Origin: Apostichopus japonicus
Lineage: Eukaryota > Echinodermata > Holothuroidea > Aspidochirotida > Stichopodidae
Length of the DNA stretch: 64,000 nucleotides
Direction: 5' to 3'
Assembly (NCBI RefSeq): GCF_037975245.1
Contig: NC_092565.1
Coordinates: 20,496,999 to 20,560,998 of the forward strand
The notes under the pieces were generated by a model. It worked only from the letters and a program-made list of their open reading frames with translations, was not told the DNA's origin and searched no databases. The position numbers and the translations under genes were made by a program. Shown here piece by piece: positions 1-11,767 of the stretch (its first letter is position 1; each line of letters begins with the position of its first letter).

Positions 1-1863
1 GGTCTACCTAAGCTGTGTCCATTATTACCTGATGAAATATAATCGACACTTTATCGTGTCATCTACGTAACTCGATTGAACATCGGCAACTAGTTGAGTA
101 TTTTGTCAGTCTTCAATAATTATTTAAAACAAAAGGAGCAAAATAAGAAACAACAATGGTAATTTTTACGACAATAATACTATTTTACATAAAAGTTTTT
201 TTTTTTTTCTTCTCCACTCTCTGTATACTTTTTGTCGCAAAGTGAAACTTTAATTTTTATGATGATTTTTGTAAGAAAAATATAATTAACTGAGCCAAAT
301 GAACAATACTATTCGCTTTGTGTGACATAAGGAGATTGTGAGTTAAACGTTAGTAGGACGTAGGATGCAAAGGCATAATTTTTACTCCTCAAATGATCAT
401 TGAACAACAGAGGGGGGGAGGGGGGAGGGGGAAAGATGAAAAAAGATGGTCTCACGTTTAATCATAATCATACCTATTGGTATCATTATAAGGAGTTGTT
501 TGCATTTACAGTCATTTTTTTTTTTTTCAAGATGAAAATAATTCCAGTGGAATACATAGTCTGTTTCATTAGCATCCTGACTAAACGAATCAATCTCCTT
601 ATTAAGAAAGTTTTGTGTTACAAATCAAACAAACTTGTTGTCATCTAGGCCTAACACACTGTCATAGCAGATAATATCGGCCTAGTCTATACTGTATACA
701 GGGCCTCACATTTGTATTGTCAAAAACAAGTTGCACTGAATTATCAGTGAACTGTGGCAGTCAAATGTTTTGCATTCTTTTTATGCAACGTTTACAACTT
801 ACGCGCGAGTGGCTATGGTACGAAGTGGGGGGGGGGGGCATTGTTAAGTTTTATTACAAATTTCACCAGCTCCTTTGAAGACTATTTTTGTTATAAGAAG
901 AAGTTTCATTAGTAATGATTTGCTCCAAACTGGGAGACATTTGACTAGAAACAGTGCTGCATTATTGTTCTGTGTGTATCATATTTTCATTTTTTTTTCC
1001 ATGTTTGTTTTATTATTTACTTCCATATCAATTATGCATATTGCTTGTGCTTTCCTGTTTGGTATATACCATTGCGGTGTGGATTATGGAAAAGAAAATG
1101 TCTAGAAAAAAACATTCTTCACAAAAGTTTTGGCTTTCACTATCCTATATGTATATTTAAAATTGTAATGTAAATTGTCATTAAGCTACTGTATGAACTA
1201 ATGTAAATATACAGATAAATATTGTGATATGAAAAATATCATTTTTTTAGTAAATTTAAACAAAAACTCATTATGATAAAAAAATAAAATAAAAAAATCG
1301 GAGCTTCTTTTTTATATAGTAAAAATCATTCTTGTAAGCTTCACTGTGTGTTACATGCATGTGATTTGGTGTATAGAAAGTAAATGGTGGCGCTATCAAG
1401 AAATAATGAATGTGGTGTAGGGCAAACTAGTAGAAAATAGGGTGTCATTTTTGTGTGAGAGTCAATAGGGTGGAATCGATAACAAAGCAAAACAAACTAC
1501 TTTCGGGATATTTTTTCTTTGTCAATTTTCTTTCACCCTGGGAGCTCTGAAGTTTGAAACCCAAAACTAATTTCGCATTGTGTTTTTCTGTTGTTATTTT
1601 GGTAATCTAGAATTCAGGTTATTGTTGTATACTCTACCCAAAATTTCCAATGGTATTTCCTTTATTGATGAAATTTTTAAAATTACTCTCCTTGGTCGTA
1701 TTTTATAAGAAAATTTACTCGGTATATGAATATTGATGTAAGAATGAATATTTGACAATTTTTAAATATGAATAAATTAAATATGAAAAAAGTATCATGT
1801 ACGTCATATTTTTAAGTTCTTTTAAACCTAACAAAATGGGTATCTTATACTAATATTGTCTTC
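1..1863. other. AT-rich intergenic DNA, no gene seen
   Basis: The stretch has short AT-rich ORFs only, homopolymer runs of T and G (for example poly-G near 829-838), and no splice-flanked conserved ORF. I see no RNA gene and no repeat matching other parts of the window. Confidence 0.6.
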
Positions 1864-2520
1864 TCCCTGTGCAAGGGCGGCGGAACCGGGGGGCACAGGG
1901 GGCACGTGCCCCCCCCCCACATTTCCTCAGGTTAAAAATGTGCCCTTTTTCTACATAAAAACTGAGGTGTCTCAAGTTAGCAAGAGGCCAGGGAACCAGA
2001 ATGAACACTCGGGAAGGGCCGTTTCCGGCCATCTGAGGGGTTTGTAAAACCAAAAATTTTCTTGTACGCTCCGCGCCAACCGATGGTGGCGCTCCGCTCA
2101 GATAGTCGTGCCTTTACAACTTTGCAAATCCTGGCTACGCCCCTGACTTTTAATGAATTTCTGTGGGTCAAACTCAAAGCTATTTCGAATGGAAAAAAAT
2201 TGTTACGATATTAACAAGAAATAAACTCTAATTCGGAAGATTCCTACATTAGCAACTAGCATGATTTCACCTCATTCTGTCTTCAAAGAAAACTTGTTCC
2301 TTGTTTCCCAATTTGCACATTGGATATTGCAGTGCTAGTATGCATTTTTTCCATGAGGGTGGGGGGGGGGCGTTGATGGAGTGATGTGTATACGCAAATA
2401 AGATAATACAATAAGAGTTATAAAGGGTACTAAATATCAGTCCAATCGAATTTCTGCAAAGTGCCCTTTGATGTCGGTGCCCCCCAGATTAAAAGTGCTT
2501 CCGCCGCCCTTGTCCCTGTG
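1864..2520. mobile_element. hAT-like TIR element with 8-bp target duplication
   Basis: A 641-bp element (1872-2512) begins with CAAGGGCGGCGGAA and ends with its exact reverse complement (2499-2512). It is flanked on both sides by TCCCTGTG (1864-1871 and 2513-2520), an 8-bp target-site duplication as made by hAT transposases. It has no transposase ORF, so it is non-autonomous. The segment 2041-2145 is the reverse complement of the 5' half of the unrelated MITE at 11461 (shared TGGCTACGC end, CGCCAACC and GGTGGCGCTCCGCT blocks), so a fragment of a second family is nested or captured inside. Confidence 0.85.
2041..2145 (-). mobile_element. Partial copy of the 11461 MITE family, nested
   Basis: Reads as the reverse complement of about 11461-11575, ending in CTGGCTACGCCCCTG. 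Only one terminus is recognisable, so it is a truncated copy inside the 1872-2512 element. Confidence 0.6.
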
Positions 2521-3445
2521 TTGGAGACATAATTTTAAAGTACACATTTATAAAAACAATCCTTTAAATTAAATTCCACTCACTAGAGGAAACAGCTTGT
2601 GCGAGCAAGTTGACAACATTGGACGTATTTTCAATGTAGCCTAATACATATATGTGTGATATTAACATGAATATTCAATTAAGCTTATCTCAACATTTGA
2701 TATCTTCATATATCGTATCACTCTCGTCTACGCATTTATTTTTTATTGGATGAACATATTTTCCTTTTGATTTGTGCATGTAGCTATACAGTACAAAGGG
2801 GGCATACATAGTACTCTTGTGTTGTAAAAAACAAAGCAAGTAATTTTTACCCAATTTCATTTTTGCATTAAAAGGGACAATCATTATGAAAATCATTATA
2901 TCGGAAGAAGAAAAGCTACATGTTTTGTGTTTTTTTTTGTGTGTGTCATTTTTTCATAATTTGGTTATATCAAAGTCTTACAAACTTCAGCAGACATCAA
3001 GTTTATCTGTCTAACCGTGCAGGTATACACCTGAAGTTGGTACACTGATACACTTGAAGTCGTTTACAATTAAAAGACGGTTTAATGGCGTGCTCGTATA
3101 CGTGGGTTATTTGCTTACACATATCGTCAAAGTGGTAATAAATATTGCTAATTTTCAGATCATTTTGAATTTAAAACAATTTGAAAAAAAAAAATCTCTT
3201 ACAAATTAGTCCGTCAGCGAAGTATTTCTTGCAAATGAACAAAACGCCTTTATTACCATGTAGGATTTCCCTCCCGTCTAATTTTACAAGAAAAAAAAGA
3301 GAGTTTTATCTCAATTATTTGATACGGTTATACTAACTGAATACTATCAAAGAACGTAAGCAGTTTTGAACTGTTGTGGTACAAAATTATCAACCAATAT
3401 TGCAGAAATATTACTTCATCAAACTTTCTGTAACACCTAGCCAAA
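2521..3445. other. AT-rich intergenic DNA, nothing recognised
   Basis: Short ORFs only, with runs of T and A. No repeat or RNA gene identified. Confidence 0.55.
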
Positions 3446-3745
3446 AACGGTCTTGGAATGGGGTGACCGTGTACTCTTAAGATCACCATGGATATTCTGG
3501 GCAAAACCCTATCAAATGTCAAAGAGCTTTTTGGTAGTTATATTAGCACGGGGGATGGTGCGGTCTTCCGGCATATTCGCTCGGAACCGGTGCCCGCTGT
3601 GTCAGTGGTGCCGCGAGCTTGAGGTGCTGAACACCGCCAGCATTCTCTTAGTTGCGAAAGGGTTCTCGTCCAGTCCAAGGCACCAATCGTGTCGCTTACT
3701 TCAAGGCCCCATCGCCACCGGTTGGATTACTGGACCTGTATCCAT
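3446..3745 (+). other. GC-richer island with an unidentified open frame
   Basis: This 300-bp stretch is clearly richer in G+C than its surroundings. One frame is open for 114 codons (3453-3797) and another reads from ATG at 3488 for about 44 codons. The longer frame contains a Cys-rich motif (CPLCQWCRE) and runs out into the TTAA-element end at 3746. I recognise no family. It could be an old TE-derived coding fragment, an exon of a gene not otherwise visible, or chance. Confidence 0.2.
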
Positions 3746-3832
3746 TAAAGGGTGTGAAGACTCGCGCAAAAAGAAACGTCTAATGCCCGTAATTTGACCT
3801 ACTTTCGAATGAGGTGTAACAGAAGTGTCAAT
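3746..3832 (+). mobile_element. One terminus of a TTAA-flanked element
   Basis: Starting at TTAAAGGGTGTGAAGACTCG, this is about 90% identical by eye to the reverse complement of the right end of the complete element at 57429-57786. Similarity ends near 3832, and no matching second terminus is visible nearby. Confidence 0.6.
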
Positions 3833-4855
3833 ATAGGAAATTTGAAAAAAATATAGTATCGCCTTTGTTCTTTCGAAAGGAAGATTGCTGTTTACGAAAT
3901 GTGAATGTCTGCCCTCCTTAGCAATGTAGTCTACATCTTTAAATTTGTTGTACGACAAGATCAGACATTGTTTCCAAAATAGCGCCATCCTGTATCGTTC
4001 ACCTCGAATTGTCGACTATAGGCCAAAAAGGTAATTAACTACAGAGAAATGTAGTTAGGGCTGGGCGGGGGGTGGGGGTGGATGGGAAGGGTGGAAAGAA
4101 AGGGATCGTGAACAAATAACATCTAGTTATGGCACTTGAAAACCTATGACAAAACACTATATGGTTATTCTTTGCCCCCATTCAATAGCCATTAGTTAAC
4201 CTTGACAGCAACGGCTTTATAGTTATTTACATGTAAGTAACGGTAACCATGGAGAAATATCTGGGCGACGAAAATGTTGAGGACTGAATAGTATTTAGGA
4301 ATTACTAGCACAGTATCACGAATTTTATTAAATCAAAGTAGAGGAGGACGTCAGCCTAGTTTGATCAGTTACAATGTAAAGTACTGCGGACACTTAGTTA
4401 ATTTTGTCCCATATTCAGTACATTTGTAATGTGATAATCTCATTCAAAATCTGTTGAAATGGTTTGAAAAGCTTTCGTAAAGTTTCAAAGATATACACAT
4501 TTGAAGTTTTGATAAATCTGGGAAACTCATTAAATATGTTCAATCTATGATGTGGAATGTTGCGCTCATCAACATTTGACTTATTTTAGGCCTTAATAAG
4601 ATAACCAATAATTACAAGCCCACATATATAATTTGAATAATGTCATGTTCTTCTTTTCAAAGAAGACTAAAATAGTTCAAAAAATCGCATTAGGCCACAA
4701 ACACATGTTCAGTGACCTTGAAACAACGGTTTTAATAGCAAAGGAATAATATAGCAGAAAATTTGGCAGTCACTCCCTTTACATCACCAATGTGCAGGAA
4801 GAAAAACAGCAAAAGTTATACAAACACATATTATAATATCTAAACGCGACTATAA
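3833..4855. other. AT-rich intergenic DNA, nothing recognised
   Basis: No conserved ORF or repeat found. A G-rich patch occurs at 4060-4085. Confidence 0.55.
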
Positions 4856-5109
4856 TTAAAGGTATGCTGTATTGGTTCCAAATATGATAAATATTCAAAT
4901 ATGGTCACCTTTGGTCAAAATTCTTAAACTGTTTTTATTACAACCTTCGAGGAAATTTTCCTCACTGGGACATTAAGTCATCTTCTGTGTTCATTAAAAA
5001 TGTCTGAGAATAATTTGGAGAGTAAAGACCTCTAGAATAGTACTTTTTTGAAAACTTCTAGCAATTATAGCTTGCTTTAATTTGGGGCCTATATACTGAC
5101 TACCTTTAA
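4856..5109 (+). mobile_element. TTAA-flanked MITE, copy 1
   Basis: A 254-bp element bounded by TTAA with short inverted ends (AGGTATGCTGTATTGG at the left; CCTATATACTGACTACCT at the right). Two more copies lie at 22590-22825 (opposite strand) and 61110-61363, sharing blocks such as GGTCACCTTTGGTCAAA and GGAGAGTAAAGACCTC. TTAA at both ends is typical of piggyBac-type transposition. There is no ORF. Confidence 0.65.
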
Positions 5110-6870
5110 AGAACGATGTAATCTTTCAGATTTATTTCCACGGTTTTTTTTAAATTAATAAAAGTTTTTATATTTTTTATATTTGACTGGTTTCAATTCC
5201 GTTCCCGTGCGGGAAGTATATCCTACCCTTGCATGGGGGTACCATGTACCTATCACCCCGTATCTGCCTTTCATTTCTAGGTCACAATTCCTACGTCATC
5301 AAATTCGATCCTTCTTTTCCTGTTCGACTTGACCAGAACGGCATGGCAGGTGTATAAAAGGTCAAATGACGTAGGTTAATAGACTTGACTGGGCATGCAT
5401 GGAGTCTAAATACTATACCCTCTGTACTAGCGGACGTATTACCGGTTGTGCCGCTGCTCTCCGGTCCCTTTACATGATGGCACATGCACCAACCAAAGGT
5501 ATATCATACTTCAGCGCTGCCAAATTATTCGAAATTTAAGGGCGCGCAGTTTTCTTTGAGATATCACATATACAGGTATACCCTATGACATATCTCTGTT
5601 ACACTAATGTTCATTGCGGTCCTGAATAGATATTTTCTTTAACATTCTTTCTGTCATAATAATTAGTATTTATGACATATTCAGATGAATCGCCCTAATG
5701 ACATCATCCATCATTCTGCTGTTGCCAGAAGCGTTTACGAAATATCAGAAAAATTAAAGGAAAAAAAAATTGATACAATATGCTATGAGGATGTGGTTTC
5801 GCCGAAATATTTCAGAAATATTTGCAGGAAGTTTGCTATAAGCAAATAAAGTCAGCCACCCGAAAATCCTTTTAATTATTAACGTCAGTACTAAACAAAC
5901 GAGAAGGAAAAAAAAGCAAATCAGAAAACAACATAAACAAGAAAGAGTCGTAAATGAAGTCATTCTATCTGATATGATTTGTGAATGACGTATTTTGTTT
6001 ATCACGTTACTGGTGGGAAACAAGTACAAATTCCCGTTCAATTAGTGCTTGGCATAATGTAAGCGTAAAGAGTAGCATTTTAATGTATTTTTTTTTTTAC
6101 CACTTCACCTGTCTCATTGGTTTTACTGAGAAGCCATGCCTTGGGAGAATTTTTTAAAATGCTTGCTTGTACCAAAGTTCTGCCTTTGTGAGTTATTGTT
6201 GTCTGCTATAAGCATGGCTTCAAATGTGTCTCACAAAGGCTAATGATATTATGGACAGTTACGAACCTTTATCCAATCGGAACAGGATATGAGGATATGC
6301 AGTTTACATGGAACGCGGGGAAAGGTGTATAGTGGGCGCGATTGCTGAACCTGCCTGCCATCTATTCATAGACAACAATCAAATTATTTACAACTTTCAT
6401 TGATTATCGCGGAACAGTAGTCTTTCCTGGAAAGCAGCTGACACTGCACCGTATTTACTACTAAATACGTGTAATTGTGTACTTTACATTGCTAATAAGT
6501 ATTCTATATATAGTTACATACCGGTAACGTTGCAAATGTATCCTTTGGACTTTTATCTTAATATTTGCTTACGGCGATATGACCTTGATTGAATCTGCTA
6601 ACGTATACTATCCAGTTAAATGAGTTAACCCTTTACCATCCCATCTTACCCATTCACAACCCCACTCCCTACACTATTTACCCATTGAGTGGCGTAGCCA
6701 GGTAATAAAGTGACACCTGTCCTATCCTACAACCTGACAAATGGATTTGCCAACGAGGCCTAAAGACTTGGTAAAGTCTCATATCCAGTCAGGTTGTGAT
6801 AATATATCATACATTTTCAACGGATTTAAACTATAACCTTCGAAGGATAACTGACACGCTGTTGACCATT
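5110..6870. other. AT-rich intergenic DNA, nothing recognised
   Basis: Contains only short spurious ORFs. The hydrophobic 95-codon frame on the minus strand at 5754-6041 has no splice context or similarity elsewhere in the window. Confidence 0.5.
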
Positions 6871-7197
6871 CTTCTCCTTCCCCTTCTCCCCTTCTCCCCT
6901 TCTCCCCTTCTCCCCTTTTCCCCTTCTCCCCTTCTCCCCTTCTCCCCTTCTCCCCTTCTCCCCTTCTCCCCTTCTCCCCTTCTCCCCTTCTCCCCTTCTC
7001 CCCTTCTCTCATTCTCTCCTTCTCCCCGTCTCCCCTTCTCCCCTTCTCCCCTTTTCCCCTTCTCCCCTTCTCCCCTTCTCCCCTTCTCCCCTTCTCCCCT
7101 TCTCCCCGTCTCCCCTTCTCCCCGTCTCCCCTTCCCCCTTCTCCCCTTCTCCCCTTCTCCCCTTCTCTCATTCCCTCCGTCTCTCCTTCTCCTTCTC
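6871..7197. repeat. Polypyrimidine microsatellite (CCCCTTCT)n
   Basis: About 325 bp of an octamer array with minor variants (CCCCGTCT, CTCATTCT, CCCCTTTT). One strand is purely pyrimidine over most of its length, so the sequence could form triplex (H-DNA). The long ORFs on both strands here are translations of the repeat. Confidence 0.95.
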
Positions 7198-8965
7198 TGA
7201 TTGATGTTGTCATGCGGGTTTATTCAGCTGAAAATGTCTAAGCTAAGAGAACCAAGGAAAACATCCCAAAGGTTTCAAGGATAAGTCAATATAAGAAGAT
7301 TATAATAGCTTGTAAGTAAAGCTTTCTGAAAACATTTTGACGGCATGGCGTCACAGACTCCCCCCCCCCCCTACTCCCCCAATCCACATTCCTGTGGTAG
7401 TTGAATGTTGATTCAATCGAATTAGGTAACATTTAATCAACCATATCTCAGGTTAGCGACAAGATATTGAGATGGCCGGGGGTTTTCCTCTTTAATATTG
7501 TTTGTGCCCAGAGCATCCGCTAATTACTTGTAGTGACACTGCAAGTGATCTCTGGTTGGTATTAAAAGAACCTTTATCAGCCTGCATATACACCGGAAGT
7601 AGGGAGTAGGGAATTTCCCTGACTTCTGCTACTTATTACGCAAAAGCAGTAACCACTCCGGAAGTGTAACGCACTTTGAAGGCGATTGATATATTTAGAT
7701 CGATATCTCAAGATCAAACTGTTATTGTGGCTTGATAGTTAGATATGATCTCATTATTGAAGTATCTTGATATTAAGAAGTTTAGATCTTGAGTTCATAT
7801 TTTATATATGTGAATATTAAAATATTCAGATACCAAGGTACTAGATTCCAATATTTGAATATTAACATGTGAAATGATACTGAAATACTAGATCATAATT
7901 TTTAAATATCTATATATTTTTGAATATTCAGATTCAATATCTCAACATTTAGCATATATCTGAGCATTTAGACGTTAAACTATTTTAAAAAGTAGATCCG
8001 GTGAATATCTACATATCCATAAATTAAGATATTCAAATATTCGGATAAAATATAAAAGATTTGGTTTCTTGTTATCCGAATAGGGCTTATTGTTTCTTAA
8101 TAACTTTATTCGTGAATGTCAACATATTTCAATAATGAAGTTATTTCAAGTTCAATACATCAATATCTAGCCTCGGCGACATTCAGATATTCAGATATTT
8201 ATCTAACTATCATAATGGCCAGTGCATATTTTTGATCGAGCGGGTTTCTTCATTTTCTCCTCTTCTTATGAATCAATAGCTTAACGGATTAATCAAAACT
8301 GATCTCAAAGGTTCATCCTCTTGGCAGTGTTTTTGATTAGAAGTTTCAAGTAGTTGGAAGGTCATTTGAAGGTCAATTGAGGATGCTCTTGAAAATTCAC
8401 TAAAATGCATCTTCCTTATATTAAGTTGTCGATCAATGTATCCCAAAATTGCCTAGGGAAGTGATTGTTTAAGGTATAGTGTCTGACTGCATGATCTTTT
8501 ACCTCCTCCCCTCCCCCTCCCCTTCCCTCCCCTCCCATGAGACCACATTCCTTTGCCTCTCAGGTAGTACAACAAATTAATTGGGGGGGGGGGATGATAG
8601 GGAGAATTTGCTATCCCCACATAGCTTTTAGTTTGCGAACTTCCAGGAATTTTACACCTGGAAGGATGAGCAAAGGTCAATAAAATGAATGGGAATTTTA
8701 AATTGCACTAACCTATATTTAAACTTCCCCTTTTGAAATTCAGTCTCGGTGTCGGTGCTTGTAAATTAGTGTATACTGCAATTACTATATGGACGGAATA
8801 AACATATAAAACAAAACATTACAATTACCTTCTGAGTGATGACTCTTTCCCTTGGAAGTTTGTACACAAACAGGGAAGTTTTCAATCATGAAACACCTTA
8901 AGTAATATCAGAATTACCAAAGTGTTGCAAATAAATTAATCTGGGCATATAACTATATTGATTCT
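7198..8965. other. AT-rich DNA with ATATTCAGATAT-like words, no gene
   Basis: Between about 7680 and 8200 short words such as GATATT, ATATTC and AGATAT recur with no fixed period, suggesting a decayed simple repeat. The flanks contain poly-C at 7361-7371 and poly-G at 8583-8593. No gene seen. Confidence 0.5.
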
Positions 8966-9067
8966 TGTTAACCGCGTTCCAATGTTTACATTGTGTCGTA
9001 AATGTGTTTAAACGTGCTGATTTCAAAGTCCGATATACATACATATATACACACATATATATATATA

Positions 9068-9210
9068 AGATCATGTGTAGTATCTGTTCTCTTTCGAGGG
9101 GAATTGTGATACATTGTTACAGTTCCGATGCAAGGGGACTGCAGGGGGTTGAGAGCGGATCAGTCGTTCGGTAGTTTGGTTTTCGTGACCAGGTTCCTAA
9201 TTCCTGGGCG
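9068..9210 (+). repeat. U2-snRNA-derived SINE-like element, left copy
   Basis: Starts with AGATCATGTGTAGTATCTG, matching nucleotides in the conserved 5' part of U2 snRNA, then continues into an unrelated body ending near a CCTGGG motif. The first U2 bases present in the other copy (41048-41224) are replaced here by TA repeats. It is a retroposed or chimeric repeat, not a functional snRNA gene: the Sm site and 3' stem-loops are absent. Confidence 0.65.
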
Positions 9211-9212
9211 AC

Positions 9213-9216
9213 TATA

Positions 9217-9312
<96 letters not shown>
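9213..9312. repeat. (TA)n microsatellite
   Basis: About 100 bp of alternating TA with one TG interruption. The equivalent position in the right arm has a longer TA array (39939-40142). Confidence 0.97.
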
Positions 9313-9313
<1 letters not shown>

Positions 9314-11204
9314 TCTACTTGACCAAAAGAGAGAAATGGAAGAACAGAGAGCATTAAGAGTGTTTTACATCATGGAACAATTAGTTTGGTATTAAATCGA
9401 CCGGTATATGAAAAACACATCGATAGTCTATAAATGTGATTACTTAATGTGAATGTTTTTATTGTCTACTTTCTGTTTCCATGTTGGATGACTTGCAATT
9501 ATATTTTGCTGATTTTAGTTAATATATTTTGAAACCATATTCATGAGACAGGACAGGCAAAAGTGTGGAAAGTTTGTCATGAGGAACCACAAGGAAGTTA
9601 GGCTATGTCCACATTTATGACTTTTTCTATCAATATTTAAAAAAAAAAAATTAAAGCTAAAACGAAGACGATGATGATGTCACACGAAAAAAATCTTGCA
9701 AAGAGTAAAAATCCTATATAGACCCTGCAGGAAGTTCTCAGATAATTGTCTTCAAGGGCCAGAGAGAAAAAATATTGGAGTCCAATTGCCCTATATAAAG
9801 ATGGGGGGGGGGGGGGGGTCAGACCATCGCCTCTCAACCCGCACTTATTCTTAGTTCTTACCCGTTATGCTATAAAGGAAAAAAAAAACATATATTGACG
9901 TAGAATATGCAGGGAGTGTCCAATTTTATTTGAAAACTAACAATCAGATTATAATGCAAAGCAATGAACAGGCAAGTAAAGAAACAGAACAATAGTAAAC
10001 AGGACACTTTCTTGGTAATCTTTACAGTGTAAAACTATATAACACTTTTTCGCATACCAAACGATATCGCGTTTATAGCGTTACAATAGTCCCATTGCTA
10101 ACTTTACTTTTCGTAATGAAAAAGGATGTGAGAAGGGAGTAGGGTGAACATGTCAAACTTTGACCCTTATTATCGTTAAATATGAGGTATCGGCAGTTTT
10201 TATTGCTGAATCGGTAGTATATGTTGCTAAAAACGACAATGCCAGCCACTATTTTTATCCAAGTTCCAAGTACGTTGTTTCCTTAACTAGTTTTCATCGT
10301 TACTGTGTTTTTTTGTGTTCGATTGTTTGTTTGATATTTTATTTACTATATCTATATTTGAACTATACTGTCGGCTCTCAATCGAACTTCAAAAAAGGGA
10401 TAGCTGTGACGTGACGCAACATCCGGTATACAATATGGTTGCCTTCCGCTGAGAAGATAATAACGTCTTTAAACAGTGACTTGGAGACGAACAGGTGAAT
10501 GACTTTTAGTGACGCAAAAACACTGACAGAGTGAGGGGGAGAATCCCTCTCCTGACCTAAATATAGTAATTAGAAGAAGAGGGTCGCATTTAGGGAAATC
10601 TTGATATTCCATGAAGGGGTTTTGTATTGAGGGTTGTGGTGATGATCCGAGAGGAAAAGTGTGAGTTGAATGTATAAGATGTCCCCTAATTATAACATTA
10701 CTGTGTGTGAACTATATTTAAAGGGAACTTTCGATTTGAAGGAAAGCGTCGTTCCAGGTAATAATGATGTCGCGGCAACTTCCTCTGCCAGTCTGTCCGA
10801 GGTAAAAATAAATAAATAAAACACGCTCATTGTGTTAAGCATTGAGGTGCGGGGATGGGGTGGGGAGGGGGGGTCCTACTCACTACCAATTACTTCTAAG
10901 CTTCAAAGTGATTTTCGTTTGTCATACAAACCTTTGTCACAAACCTCTACCCGGGATTAACCATACAACGCCATGAAGTTTCATTTTCTCTGTCGTTTTA
11001 TGTTCATTTTGTCAATTTTGGATGAGGTGTTTTAGGTTCGGGTGGGATGGGGTTTTGGGAAGGGCGGGGAAGGGGGTTCTTTAGCGGAAGAGGGTAAACT
11101 TGATCGACGGCCTAAAGAGCAGATGATTGGTTTATATAGTCCATGTATACAACATTTCAGATGAATTCTAGACTAGTGTCAATGACATTGCATCGACCTC
11201 CGAT
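9313..11204. other. Palindrome arm DNA without a gene
   Basis: Non-coding sequence shared with the right arm. It includes the empty site (around 10556-10565) for the LINE that is inserted at the equivalent right-arm position (36011-36881). Confidence 0.6.
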
Positions 11205-11460
11205 TAACACACATTGTCAAGACAATATGTAAAGCTCTCAATTATAAGGGAATCGTGCCCAGGGGAAAAAATGATTTGCTTAACGTGACCTAAATTATCT
11301 ATGTTGTGTTGGTATAGACCCGCTATATAATGAAAAACTCACCTAAAGCATATATAAGAAGAATCCGATAAACACACATTGTCAAGACAATATGTAAAGC
11401 TCTAATTTTAGGGGGGAAATGATTTGCTTAACCTGACTTAAATTATCTAGGTTATGTAAT
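11205..11460. repeat. 129-bp direct repeat, left arm (two units)
   Basis: Two units of a 129-bp sequence carrying ACACATTGTCAAGACAATAT and CACCTAAAGCATATA. The second unit is split by the MITE at 11461. The right arm has three units (34801-35187). Confidence 0.75.
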
Positions 11461-11767
11461 CAGGCGCGTAGCCAGGAATTTGCCGAGGGAGGGGCGAAAC
11501 TGTAGAATCGGCATTGCAAACTATCTAAGCGGAGCGCCACCATGATTGGCGCGAAGCGTACAAGAAAATTTTGGCTGTAAATGCCTCCCAGATCGCTGGA
11601 AATGGCACTTCCCAGGCCTTGTAAGTTGCATTTTAGCATTTTCTCTTTGGAAAATACTAGCGATATCATAAAAACATTAAAACAAATATTAAAAATATGC
11701 TCAAGGGGGGGGGGGGGGGCGGCTGCCCCCTTCGCCCCCCCCCCTTGGCTACGCGCCTGTATGTAAT
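11453..11767. mobile_element. hAT-like MITE, left arm only
   Basis: The 299-bp element (11461-11759) has perfect 14-bp inverted ends, CAGGCGCGTAGCCA and TGGCTACGCGCCTG, and is flanked by the 8-bp duplication TATGTAAT (11453-11460 and 11760-11767). The matching place in the right arm has a single TATGTAAT (as ATTACATA near 34832) and no element. It has no transposase; a poly-G/poly-C stretch lies near its right end. Confidence 0.92.

Noticed and set aside
6779-7213. 144- and 134-codon ORFs on both strands
   Set aside because: Both are translations of the CCCCTTCT microsatellite.
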